DNA of 10,432 bases from Saccharicrinis sp. UBA6048 (GTDB lineage Bacteria > Bacteroidota > Bacteroidia > Bacteroidales > Marinilabiliaceae), in the NCBI GenBank assembly GCA_002429115.1, contig DIYS01000063.1, positions 1-10,432 on the forward strand, given 5' to 3'. A program made the position numbers and the translations under genes. Position 1 is the first letter of the stretch; the number at the start of each line of letters is the position of its first letter. This document shows, in pieces, positions 1 to 7,151 of this stretch. The notes under the pieces are model-generated. The model had not been told where the DNA came from. It saw only the letters and a program-made list of their open reading frames with translations, and did not search any database.

Positions 1-1643
1 AATTTCACCGTTTTTTCCACTTTACCTCCAAAACGGATATGCGGCCAGCTATATTCCTGATCGGCCGGATACACCGGTGCATAATCCACAGGACTTGCAT
101 TAAAGGCCAGTGCATACGCTGTTCTTACATCTGCCACACTACCATGGTAGTTATCGTAGGTTGAGAAGGAGTTCAAAGTCAACTTAGCTGTCTTGTTCAG
201 ATCAGCATTGATATTCACCCTGAAGTTGGTTTGCTTGTTTTTAATGTTCGCATCAAACTGGTTAAGCGGGTCGGTCTGAATCATACCATTGTTGCTGTTA
301 TGATTAACCGACACATAATACTGTACTTTGGCACTACCACCACGTACATTTAAGCCATAATGATTATTGATACTGTGATCTTTAAAAAGAATATTGTACC
401 AATCGTTACCAGGATATACAAAGCTTGGGAAACGTGGATTACCAGTATTCTCAATTCGCTCTCTGCTGTATACCGGTGTCTCACTCATACCTCTGCCGAT
501 GATGGCCTGGTTATATAATGTCATATATTGCTTAGGGTCAACTACATCAATTTCGTCGGTAGGCATCGACATGATTCGCTCGTAACGAAAGGTGGTACGG
601 ATATTTCCTTCCTTACCTTTTTTGGTTTTTACATAAATAACACCGTTAGCACCACGTGCACCGTACATCGCTGTTGCAGACGCATCTTTCATCACGTTAA
701 ATGACTCAATGTCATCCGGGTCGATACGTGCAAGGTCAAGCTTCGAAACTTCAATACCATCAAGTAAGATCAGCGGATCGATATTGGCACCTGTTGCATA
801 TGAGGTAATACCACGAATGTAAAACTTAGTATTCATCTCATCCTCTGTTAATGCTCCCGGAGCACCACCAGTATCCCAACCGATAATACCAGCAATTTTA
901 CCTGCAAAAGCAGATGTCAGGTCACTATTAGAAGTCTTCAGGTCTCCCGCCTTTACCGAAGTAATGGATGATACAACGCTCTCTTTCTTTTGCTCACCAA
1001 AAGCTACCACTGCAACTTCTTCAATACTCTCCACGGAGGGAACCATCTTCACATCAATCTTTTCCTGATCTTCGACAAGCACAATGTGGTTTTTATAACC
1101 AATAAAGGTGAATCGTAAGGCATCGTCTGACTTCGCCTTGATTTTATAACGGCCATTAAAATCGGTGATAGTACCTGTTCCACCACCTTGTATCACGACG
1201 TTAACACCAGGTATCGGATTTCCTTTCTCATCCACTACCTGACCTTTTATTTCTTTATTTTCTTCGTCTTGAATACGATCTTTAGCCTTAATAATCACCA
1301 CATCGTCATGCACTTCATACTGAAGATTGGTTTTATCAAGGATTTTATCCAAGACACTTAGAACGTTTTCATCCTTTACGTTAATGGTCATTTGAGAATG
1401 CATATTAATATCAGCATCCTTGTACATAAAAGATAAATCCGACTTTCTCTGCAGAATATCTAAGATTTCAACAAGGCTCATTTTATTTGCCTTCAAGCTC
1501 ACCTTTTCTTGCTGTGCCAGAGAGCTTACTGCAAATAAATTGGAGCAAGTAACCAGAAGTAATAAAGCCGTAAACTTCATAATTAAGAGTGTTTTTTTCC
1601 ACCGCCCCCACATTATGGGGTACCACAATTCATTCTTTTTCAT
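1..1643 (-). CDS. SusC/RagA-family TonB-dependent outer-membrane receptor with STN domain (partial, C-terminus off the left edge)
   Basis: This is the N-terminal 547 residues of a TonB-dependent receptor that would import an oligosaccharide or other large ligand across the outer membrane with a SusD-like partner. The ATG at 1643 gives the N-terminus typical of SusC proteins: MKKNE, a Trp/Lys-rich stretch, then a hydrophobic signal segment (about residues 18-38) with cleavage likely near residues 43-44. In-frame ATGs at residues 11 and 22 are less likely starts. Next come an STN domain (about 47-117), a carboxypeptidase-D-regulatory-like domain (about 127-205, with GQVVDEKGNPIPGVNV) and the plug, with the SusC signature around residues 294-341 (LLDGIE, then KDASATAMYGARGANGVIYV). 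The barrel begins after that and is cut by the window edge. The STN domain marks it as a signalling receptor, matching the upstream anti-sigma and sigma genes on the same strand. The substrate cannot be told from this part. Confidence 0.95.
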   Translation of the reverse strand, partial: MKKNELWYPIMWGRWKKTLLIMKFTALLLLVTCSNLFAVSSLAQQEKVSLKANKMSLVEILDILQRKSDLSFMYKDADINMHSQMTINVKDENVLSVLDKILDKTNLQYEVHDDVVIIKAKDRIQDEENKEIKGQVVDEKGNPIPGVNVVIQGGGTGTITDFNGRYKIKAKSDDALRFTFIGYKNHIVLVEDQEKIDVKMVPSVESIEEVAVVAFGEQKKESVVSSITSVKAGDLKTSNSDLTSAFAGKIAGIIGWDTGGAPGALTEDEMNTKFYIRGITSYATGANIDPLILLDGIEVSKLDLARIDPDDIESFNVMKDASATAMYGARGANGVIYVKTKKGKEGNIRTTFRYERIMSMPTDEIDVVDPKQYMTLYNQAIIGRGMSETPVYSRERIENTGNPRFPSFVYPGNDWYNILFKDHSINNHYGLNVRGGSAKVQYYVSVNHNSNNGMIQTDPLNQFDANIKNKQTNFRVNINADLNKTAKLTLNSFSTYDNYHGSVADVRTAYALAFNASPVDYAPVYPADQEYSWPHIRFGGKVEKTVK

Positions 1644-1671
1644 AAATTTGTCTTTCGCTTAATTAAATAAT

Positions 1672-1715
1672 CTCCCACTCCAATGGGAGGTTTTGAGGGA
1701 TGTTACCGCATCCCT
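1672..1715 (-). promoter_or_regulatory. Two adjacent hairpins between the anti-sigma and SusC genes
   Basis: The 78-nt gap between these genes holds two perfect inverted repeats. One has arms at 1672-1677 and 1684-1689 (CTCCCA/TGGGAG, 6-nt loop). The other has arms at 1696-1702 and 1709-1715 (AGGGATG/CATCCCT, 6-nt loop). In the direction of the genes neither is followed by a T run, so they look more like an mRNA processing or stability element, or an attenuator, than a simple terminator. On the plus strand the second hairpin is followed by six Ts (1715-1720) and would fit an intrinsic terminator of antisense transcription, but no plus-strand gene points into it. The hairpins are directly visible; the role is inferred. 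Confidence 0.5.
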
Positions 1716-1721
1716 TTTTTG

Positions 1722-2936
1722 TTAGTTATATTCCGATATTGTTATTGTATTCCCATTTAACTCAAAATGTGCCACTTCAATTTTTTCAATTAACTCAATA
1801 AAAGACTGATAGCCATCAACTCTTTTAATCCGTCCTGTTACCAATTGTTTCTTCACCTCATCGTCCTGATAAATAATTTGTAAATCGTACCAACGTGCCA
1901 GCTCTTGCATCACCCCTTCTAAATCTCTGCCTTTAAAAGCATAAAGTCCATCTTTCCAGGATATAAACTCCGTTACTTCCACAAACTTCTTATTAATAGT
2001 CATAGTTTCATAACTCAACTTTGCCTGTTCACCTGGAAATAAGTCGAACTTCTCAAAGCGATCATCTGTTGAAATCAATTCAACACGCCCTTCAACTAAC
2101 GTTGTTGTAATACTATTCTCTTCTTTGTAATTACGAACATTAAATTCAGTACCCAATACACGTACTTGCTGGCCACCTGTTTCAACAACAAAAGGAACTT
2201 CCTTGTTTTCAGCCACATCAAAATACGCTTCCCCTTTTACTTCAACCAATCGAATTCTGTCATTAAATACCGTTGGGTATTTTAGCTCAGATTCAGAATT
2301 CAACCATACTTTAGTTCCATCGGCAAGGATAACTTGAAATTCATGCCCCCTTGGTACAATAAGCTTATTAATCTCTGATTCAATGTTATTTTTGCTTGTA
2401 TAGGCAATAATACCCTCATCGGCTACTAAAGTTGTATTGTCCTTGTATAGAGTATCCAGTTCAGTCTGATCCAGAGCCAGCTTTTCTCCGGATGAAAGAA
2501 TTAATTGTGTTCTTTCGCTCTCTTTTTCAACCACTATTGTTTCATCTTCAACAACTGAGTTGGTCTGAAGCAGCAAAATAACGCCAATAGCTAACGGTAT
2601 TAATATAGATGCTGCATATGCACTTATTCGTCTCCAGTTTATTATTCGAGGTTGAACTATATCATTTGCCCTATCACCTACTCTTTGCTTAAATTGGGCA
2701 TATGCATTATCCACATCAACTTCAGTAGCTCTTGAAAGAAATTTCTCAAAATTCTTCTCCTCCAATAAACTTTCAAACAATTTTTTATTTGAAGCTGATT
2801 GACTCATCCAATCATCCAGATCCCGCATTTCGTCAACACTAATCTCTTCCCTTAAATACTTAACTATAAGGGATGAAACCGGATCTTCAAATTGATTATT
2901 ATTGTCTTTTACTACCATATCTTTTTTGGTCTCCAT
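1722..2936 (-). CDS. FecR-family anti-sigma factor (transmembrane regulator)
   Basis: This is a 404-residue inner-membrane protein that should hold the neighbouring ECF sigma factor inactive until the STN domain of the SusC receptor signals substrate. It has a cytoplasmic sigma-binding region (about residues 1-100), one membrane segment (about 105-123, SAYAASILIPLAIGVILLL), a periplasmic FecR domain (about 170-275, with VPRGHEFQVILADGTKVWLN, VKGEAYFDV and VLGTEFNVR), and a C-terminal DUF4974-type domain (about 330-404) that in this family resembles the STN fold. I chose the ATG at 2936; an in-frame GTG at 2945 would add three residues. It lies downstream of the sigma gene, 154 nt from the sigma stop codon, and 78 nt upstream of the receptor, the standard Bacteroidota order. 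The family assignment is firm; the exact partners are inferred from position. Confidence 0.93.
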   Translation of the reverse strand: METKKDMVVKDNNNQFEDPVSSLIVKYLREEISVDEMRDLDDWMSQSASNKKLFESLLEEKNFEKFLSRATEVDVDNAYAQFKQRVGDRANDIVQPRIINWRRISAYAASILIPLAIGVILLLQTNSVVEDETIVVEKESERTQLILSSGEKLALDQTELDTLYKDNTTLVADEGIIAYTSKNNIESEINKLIVPRGHEFQVILADGTKVWLNSESELKYPTVFNDRIRLVEVKGEAYFDVAENKEVPFVVETGGQQVRVLGTEFNVRNYKEENSITTTLVEGRVELISTDDRFEKFDLFPGEQAKLSYETMTINKKFVEVTEFISWKDGLYAFKGRDLEGVMQELARWYDLQIIYQDDEVKKQLVTGRIKRVDGYQSFIELIEKIEVAHFELNGNTITISEYN

Positions 2937-3090
2937 TCTTAACACACTAAAATTTAAAAAAGGGGGTAAAAGAAATTTTAAAAAAATACCATTCTTTTTA
3001 TTTCTCTTTTCAAAGTGCCAGATTCAATAGTTAACTGAGCCACTTGTAATTCACACTTTTCTATAATTGAGATATTGGTATCACATTTAA

Positions 3091-3639
3091 TTAACCAATC
3101 AGAATAAATAAGAGGTATGTAAGGTTACCAAGGCGCTCTCGCATAAGTTTTTTAGCCCGCTTTTTATGTGCCTTAACGGTATCAACCGTGATTGACAATT
3201 CTTCGGCGATTTCAGAAGCCTTCATACCAGACAATGACAACTCATAGATTTTTTTACACTGAGTCGGTAAGGTATTAAATACGGTTTGCAACTGTTGATA
3301 AACTTCTTCTTTTATAATATCATGACTTATTGGAAGTTCAAAAGCATCTTCATCCGGGAGCTTACTTATATTTTTTTCTTTAACAGAGGCATCTCTTAAA
3401 AAATTTAAGCATCTGTTTCGAACCGAACGGTATAAGTATGGCTTAAGCTTTTTTATCGTATTAAACTCATCCGTTTTGTTCCAAACATCAACAAAGAGTT
3501 CTTGTACAATATCCTCTGCTTCATTAGTATTATTAACGATTGTCAATGCATAATTAACCAATGGTTTATAGAAACTATTGAAAACTTCTCTAAAAGCTTC
3601 TTCCGAATTTAAGTTGATATGTTTTGACAATGCGTCCAA
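3091..3639 (-). CDS. ECF-type RNA polymerase sigma-70 factor (Bacteroidota SusC-associated type)
   Basis: This 182-residue extracytoplasmic-function sigma factor would direct RNA polymerase to the downstream receptor operon once freed from the FecR-like protein. Region 2 spans about residues 13-80, with the characteristic EAEDIVQELFVDVWN at 40-54. Region 4 spans about 113-168 and carries the helix-turn-helix (KASEIAEELSITVDTVKAHK). Length is normal for the family. No ATG is available: the frame upstream closes with a TAA nine nucleotides before the TTG at 3637-3639, and the first in-frame Met codon lies deep inside region 4. Translation therefore probably starts at this TTG, or at a second TTG three codons on. 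A perfect 10-bp palindrome sits just upstream of the start. No clear Bacteroidota promoter is visible upstream. Confidence 0.93.
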   Translation of the reverse strand: MDALSKHINLNSEEAFREVFNSFYKPLVNYALTIVNNTNEAEDIVQELFVDVWNKTDEFNTIKKLKPYLYRSVRNRCLNFLRDASVKEKNISKLPDEDAFELPISHDIIKEEVYQQLQTVFNTLPTQCKKIYELSLSGMKASEIAEELSITVDTVKAHKKRAKKLMRERLGNLTYLLFILIG

Positions 3640-3643
3640 TTCT

Positions 3644-3653
3644 GGTTATAACC
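3644..3653. repeat. 10-bp palindrome just upstream of the sigma-factor start codon
   Basis: GGTTATAACC is a perfect palindrome lying 5 to 14 nt upstream of the TTG start of the ECF sigma gene, where a ribosome binding site would be. It could be an operator half, a small hairpin limiting translation, or chance in AT-rich DNA. Only the palindrome itself is supported. Confidence 0.35.
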
Positions 3654-3877
3654 TAATTTGAATAACTGTAATATTTAACTTTTATTACTTTCAAGTTACT
3701 ACAATTTATATGTTTTAATGAAAATCCGCGTGTTTTAGTTCACACCTTTTTGTAACATCTACTCTTACTGAAAAAAAATATTATCCCCGCCTGCTTAGAC
3801 TGTTATTATTTCAATTGGTTGCGTCATTTTTTAAAAAAATTTATCTTCATAAGAACATTTTATGAAACGGATTCCAA

Positions 3878-4339
3878 ATGCAAATCAAAAACAAAATCTT
3901 TAACGAATTAAATTTAAAAGAGTTATACAACATCCTCCAACTCAGATCAGAAGTTTTTGTTGTAGAACAAAACTGCGTGTATAACGATTTAGATGGTAAT
4001 GATGAACCCGGGCATCATATATTGGCTTGTAACAATGATGAAATTGTAGGGTATTTAAGGGTTTTGCCACCCGACACGCGTTTTAAAGAAGCCTCAATAG
4101 GTCGCTTAGTTGTAGATAAAGACCACCGTTTTAAAGGTTTAGCACGAGAGCTGATGATTTATGCGTCCGATTGGATATTTACAAAATGGAATGCTCCTAA
4201 AATACAGATTAGTGCACAAAAGTATCTTAAAGGATTTTACCTTAGCCTTGGTTATAAAATAGTATCTGACGAATACGTGGAAGATGGGATACCTCACCTG
4301 AAAATGGAATTAACAAATAAGAATGCTAATAACCTTTAG
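3878..4339 (+). CDS. elaA: ElaA-family GNAT N-acetyltransferase
   Basis: This 153-residue protein is the same length as Escherichia coli ElaA and matches what I recall of it closely. The signature LRSEVFVVEQNCVYNDLDG (residues 22-40) is diagnostic, followed by GHHIL, then the GNAT beta-strand and acetyl-CoA pyrophosphate-binding loop IGRLVVDKDHRFKGLA (74-89, with R84, G87 and A89 as RxxGxA), and the C-terminal FYLSLGY (120-126) and EDGIPHL. It is a cytoplasmic acetyl-CoA-dependent acyltransferase; the acceptor of ElaA proteins is not established as far as I know. It is divergent from the sigma gene across a 238-bp gap holding no clear promoter: a weak candidate is TTG at 3819-3821 with TATCTTCA 20 nt later. 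It has no obvious functional tie to its neighbours. Confidence 0.92.
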   Translation: MQIKNKIFNELNLKELYNILQLRSEVFVVEQNCVYNDLDGNDEPGHHILACNNDEIVGYLRVLPPDTRFKEASIGRLVVDKDHRFKGLARELMIYASDWIFTKWNAPKIQISAQKYLKGFYLSLGYKIVSDEYVEDGIPHLKMELTNKNANNL

Positions 4340-4349
4340 GCCTTAAGGC
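4340..4349. repeat. Short palindrome after elaA, possible weak terminator
   Basis: GCCTTAAGGC is a perfect 10-bp palindrome directly after the elaA stop codon, followed by an A-rich and not a T-rich stretch. A stem with no loop would be poor, so a terminator function is doubtful. The 45-nt gap to the next gene leaves open whether elaA is transcribed together with the following genes. Confidence 0.25.
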
Positions 4350-4384
4350 AAAACAAAACTGAATTAGTTATACTTTTATAGGCT

Positions 4385-4609
4385 ATGAAAGATCAAAAAG
4401 CAATATTACATAAATGCCTGCGTAACGACTGGCCGGCTTTCGTAATTTCTGGCACTGACATATGTGCTGTTGAGGCAATGGAAGGGTATTTGGAGGTGGC
4501 ACGTAAAAAAGGATGCAGCCAGGAGTTTTTAGAAGATATGCAATTGGTAATTGATGAAATGCGCCAATTCCAAAAAGAAGAGCCTGAACACATTAAGGTA
4601 CCGGATTAA
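4385..4609 (+). CDS. Small conserved-looking hypothetical protein upstream of a histidine kinase
   Basis: This encodes a 74-residue protein that I do not recognise. It is soluble, has no signal peptide or membrane segment, and is rich in charged residues, with an acidic C-terminus ending EPEHIKVPD. The middle (PAFVISGTDICAVEAMEGYL, residues 17-36) reads as a short strand followed by a helix, then a second helical part (KKGCSQEFLEDMQLVIDEMRQFQ). Cysteines are at 11, 27 and 44. It ends 10 nt before the start of the sensor kinase, so it is probably translated from the same message. A short ORF antisense to it is a shadow. The coding call rests on the amino-acid make-up, the well-placed ATG and the tight spacing. 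The function is unknown; an accessory role to the two-component system is only a guess from position. Confidence 0.72.
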   Translation: MKDQKAILHKCLRNDWPAFVISGTDICAVEAMEGYLEVARKKGCSQEFLEDMQLVIDEMRQFQKEEPEHIKVPD

Positions 4610-4619
4610 TCAATCTCAT

Positions 4620-6182
4620 ATGACTGCGAAACGTATAATAAAACCCTGGTTGATTGTGGGATTACTTTTGGTGATTCCTACCAGCTTATTTACGGCCATT
4701 GAATTATTGCAGTTAAATGATCAGGAAGAAGTTATTGAAACGATCTACGCCAAACAGTTGGAATCAGTGCTTTACTCCATCAACCAGTATGCCGATGATT
4801 TGAGTAATGTATGGATCAATGAACTTTATCAGCATCTGGATTTATCTGAACACCAAAGTACCTTTTCGAGCACCGATCATCTTCAGCCTCAAGCCGGATT
4901 ATTTATCCTGCATCCAATCGATTCTCTGTCGTTAAACCTCAACAACTTTCACATTGAGAATGATACACTAAGTGCGGAAATAGTCGAGCAATTAAAGTTA
5001 AATCAGAATGAAATAGCACAACTGCAGCGCTATTCAAAGAGTGGTTATCGCAAACTAATTGGCATCGATCTGGACTATAATGAGCATACATCCATGATGG
5101 TGTTTGTTACTGAACATGAAGGTCGGCAATTTCTTAACCTGATTATACTTGATGCATTCCGGTACATTCAGGAAGTATTATCGCCGAGGCTACAAATGGT
5201 GGCCGGCGACAACCTGATCATTGTTGTAACTCATCAAAAAACACAAAAAGTAATTGCCAGCAGCCTTTTAAATACGGTGCCCGATCAGGTCGTTAAAGAA
5301 CAAAGTATCTGGTGGCTGCCTGATTATGTACTGGGCATTCAGCCCCAAGGCATCAGCATTAGTGACTTAGCTCAAAAAAGAGCATCGCAAAACATTAGTT
5401 TACTGCTTTTGGTTGATGTTTTATTGATTTTTGGTGCCTGGTTATTTTATCGCAATGTAAAACGCGAACTTCATCTTGCCAAAGTAAAATCTGACTTTGT
5501 TTCCAATGTATCACATGAAATACGTACCCCGCTGGCCTTAATAAGTATGTATACCGAAACACTCCAACTAGGGCGCCTGAAAGAAGAAAGCAAAAGGCAA
5601 AAATACTACTCGATCATCTTTCGCGAAACCCAACGCTTATCGGGCATTGTTAATAATATTCTGAATTTTTCGAAGATTGAAAGTGGCCGGCAGAAGTTAA
5701 ATTCTTCATCGTCTTATATTAATGAGATTGTTGAAACAGTTGCTAATAACTACGATTACCATTTAAAAGAGAAGGGCTTTGATTTGACACTCAAGCTCGA
5801 TGATCAACTTGACTTTATCACTATTGACCATCAGGCAATCACTGAATGCATCATCAACTTGCTCGATAATGCGATAAAATACAGTGCCGAAACCAAACAA
5901 ATCGGTATTGCCACAGGACAAACCTCAACGCATCAATTTGTAGAGATAACGGATAAAGGCATTGGCATCTCAGCCAAAGATCAAAAACATATATTTGATA
6001 AGTTTTACAGAGTAACAAAGGGCGCATTAGCCCATCATGCTAAAGGTTCCGGGCTTGGATTAAGCATTGTGATGCACCTCGTTAATGCACATAAAGGAAA
6101 AATAGAGGTCAGTAGTAAGGAAGGACAAGGAAGTACGTTTAGAATATTATTACCAACTACCCCAATAAAACAGAAAACATGA
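4620..6182 (+). CDS. Membrane-bound sensor histidine kinase
   Basis: This 520-residue two-component sensor autophosphorylates and passes the phosphate to the response regulator encoded next. It has an N-terminal membrane helix (about residues 7-30), an extracytoplasmic sensor region of about 225 residues that I cannot assign to a named family, and a second membrane helix (about 259-279). The HisKA domain has the H-box FVSNVSHEIRTPLALI with His299 as predicted phosphorylation site. The ATPase domain has an N-box (NLLDNAIKYS, 413-422), G1 (DKGIGIS, 445-451), an F-box (FDKFYRV) and G2 (GSGLGLSIV, from 476). The start is the ATG at 4620, ten nt after the preceding stop. An in-frame ATG at 4551 would add 23 charged residues and overlap the upstream gene, so I reject it. 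The last four bases overlap the regulator start. The signal sensed is unknown. Confidence 0.94.
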   Translation: MTAKRIIKPWLIVGLLLVIPTSLFTAIELLQLNDQEEVIETIYAKQLESVLYSINQYADDLSNVWINELYQHLDLSEHQSTFSSTDHLQPQAGLFILHPIDSLSLNLNNFHIENDTLSAEIVEQLKLNQNEIAQLQRYSKSGYRKLIGIDLDYNEHTSMMVFVTEHEGRQFLNLIILDAFRYIQEVLSPRLQMVAGDNLIIVVTHQKTQKVIASSLLNTVPDQVVKEQSIWWLPDYVLGIQPQGISISDLAQKRASQNISLLLLVDVLLIFGAWLFYRNVKRELHLAKVKSDFVSNVSHEIRTPLALISMYTETLQLGRLKEESKRQKYYSIIFRETQRLSGIVNNILNFSKIESGRQKLNSSSSYINEIVETVANNYDYHLKEKGFDLTLKLDDQLDFITIDHQAITECIINLLDNAIKYSAETKQIGIATGQTSTHQFVEITDKGIGISAKDQKHIFDKFYRVTKGALAHHAKGSGLGLSIVMHLVNAHKGKIEVSSKEGQGSTFRILLPTTPIKQKT

Positions 6183-6868
6183 AACGCATTTTAGTAGTTG
6201 AAGACGAACCGGATATGCAATCGGGCATTAAAGATAATCTTGAGTTTGAAGGTTATGAAGTAGAAACAGCCTCTGATGGCAAGGAAGGCTTGAGCAAAAT
6301 ACTGAACCAGTCATTCGATCTTGTTCTGCTGGATGTAATGCTACCGCACCTCAGCGGCTTTGATGTTTGTAAGAAAGTGCGACATGAGAATAATGATACG
6401 CCTATCATTTTTTTAACCGCCAAAGGCGAAGAGATTGATAAAGTGATCGGTCTTGAATCTGGTGGTGACGATTATCTGACAAAACCATTTAGCTTACGCG
6501 AGTTATTGGCGCGTGTTAAAGCCGTATTGCGCCGAACCGATAAACAATCAACATCAAACCCAAATACATCCATTACAATTGGACGACTGACTGTTGACTT
6601 CAACACCTACACTGCAAGCATACAAGGCGAAGCTATTAAGATGACCAGTAAAGAGTTTGAGATTCTTCAATATCTGCTAAAACACAAAAATGCCACCATA
6701 AGCAGAGACAGTCTTCTTGATAATGTTTGGGGGTACGACTTTCAGCCTACAGCGCGCACTATTGATAATTTTATTCTGAAACTACGACAGAAGATTGAGG
6801 ATAATCCTAACGATCCGCAAATCATTATTACGGTTCATGGAATGGGGTACCGCATGGTTTTTCATTAA
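6179..6868 (+). CDS. OmpR/PhoB-family response regulator
   Basis: This 229-residue DNA-binding regulator is the partner of the upstream kinase, to which it is joined by an ATGA stop/start overlap. The receiver domain (about 1-118) has the full phosphorylation set: acidic pocket E8/D9, phospho-acceptor D52 in LVLLDVMLP, T80 and K102 in the KPF motif. The C-terminal winged-helix domain (about 130-227) has TSKEFEILQYLL, the recognition-helix region TARTIDNFILKLRQKIE and the wing ending HGMGYRMV. Regulators of this class usually bind direct repeats spaced about 11 bp. Such an array lies about 170 bp downstream of this gene, in front of the secreted-protein genes, which makes those a likely target. 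Within the OmpR class, I cannot tell PhoB from other subtypes by eye. Confidence 0.95.
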   Translation: MKRILVVEDEPDMQSGIKDNLEFEGYEVETASDGKEGLSKILNQSFDLVLLDVMLPHLSGFDVCKKVRHENNDTPIIFLTAKGEEIDKVIGLESGGDDYLTKPFSLRELLARVKAVLRRTDKQSTSNPNTSITIGRLTVDFNTYTASIQGEAIKMTSKEFEILQYLLKHKNATISRDSLLDNVWGYDFQPTARTIDNFILKLRQKIEDNPNDPQIIITVHGMGYRMVFH

Positions 6869-6900
6869 CTTTCTTAGCATCTCAAAGATGCTTAGAAAGT
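6868..6900 (+). terminator. Terminator-like hairpin at the end of the response-regulator gene
   Basis: Two 15-nt arms (6868-6882 and 6886-6900) are complementary apart from one central T-T mismatch, with a 3-nt CAA loop. The stem begins at the last base of the TAA stop codon. No T run follows, so this is not a textbook intrinsic terminator; it may end transcription another way or protect the 3' end of the message. The stem is directly visible; the function is inferred. Confidence 0.55.
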
Positions 6901-6930
6901 ACGTAAAAACACATCGCTGAAATATTGAAT

Positions 6931-6969
6931 TTTATTGATTTGTAAAAATGTTTTTTTCTAATCAATAAA
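6931..6969. repeat. 10-bp perfect inverted repeat in the intergenic region
   Basis: TTTATTGATT at 6931-6940 and AATCAATAAA at 6960-6969 are perfect reverse complements separated by 19 nt. The spacer contains an A5 and a T7 run. It could be a paired operator, or a large-loop hairpin at the end of the two-component transcript. AT-rich sequence raises the chance of coincidence. Confidence 0.4.
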
Positions 6970-7035
6970 CAAACTCTTCAAACCCCTATCAAACAGACAC
7001 ATAAACAACTCCGCAAATTACCATCTACTCGTTAA

Positions 7036-7082
7036 TGACATTTCTGTGACAATTAATGACAACAGATGATATCATTTTGACC
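7036..7082. promoter_or_regulatory. Phased TGACA direct-repeat array, probable response-regulator binding site (pho-box-like)
   Basis: TGACA occurs at 7036-7040, 7047-7051 and 7057-7061, with weaker copies TGATA at 7067-7071 and TGACC at 7078-7082. The spacings are 11, 10, 10 and 11 bp, one helical turn each. On the minus strand the half-site reads TGTCA, the core of the E. coli PhoB box, which is also repeated every 11 bp. The array ends on the -33 element of the predicted promoter and lies just downstream of an OmpR/PhoB-type regulator gene. Binding by that regulator is inferred from this arrangement. Confidence 0.55.
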
Positions 7083-7110
7083 TGGTAATGTTATCGCCCC
7101 TCTACATTTG
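7077..7110 (+). promoter_or_regulatory. Bacteroidota-type sigma promoter (-33 TTG, -7 TAnnTTTG)
   Basis: A perfect -7 element TACATTTG is at 7103-7110, and a TTG (within TTTTG) is at 7077-7079, 23 nt upstream. This fits the published Bacteroidota consensus TTG-N17-23-TAnnTTTG at its upper spacing limit. Transcription would start near 7117, giving a leader of about 35 nt before the ATG at 7152. The long spacing suggests a weak promoter needing an activator, consistent with the repeat array that reaches into it. Confidence 0.6.
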
Positions 7111-7151
7111 CTTTTGTAAATAAGTTAATAACCGCATTAAAAACTTGAATT

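Noticed and set aside
394..585. Plus-strand open frames at 394-585 and 1420-1662
   Set aside because: Both lie antisense to the SusC receptor coding region, whose domains are unambiguous; their translations look non-protein-like.
1546..1556. Possible lipobox around Cys33 of the SusC protein
   Set aside because: SusC proteins are outer-membrane barrels, and the signal peptide reads more naturally with cleavage near residues 43-44.
4371..4378. TACTTTTA as a -7 promoter element for the kinase operon
   Set aside because: It is seven of eight to the generous consensus but has no TTG at the right distance and lies only six nt before the ATG.
4551..4619. In-frame upstream ATG at 4551 extending the kinase by 23 residues
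   Set aside because: It overlaps the upstream 74-residue gene and adds a charged stretch before an otherwise normal N-terminal membrane helix. The ATG at 4620 is well placed.
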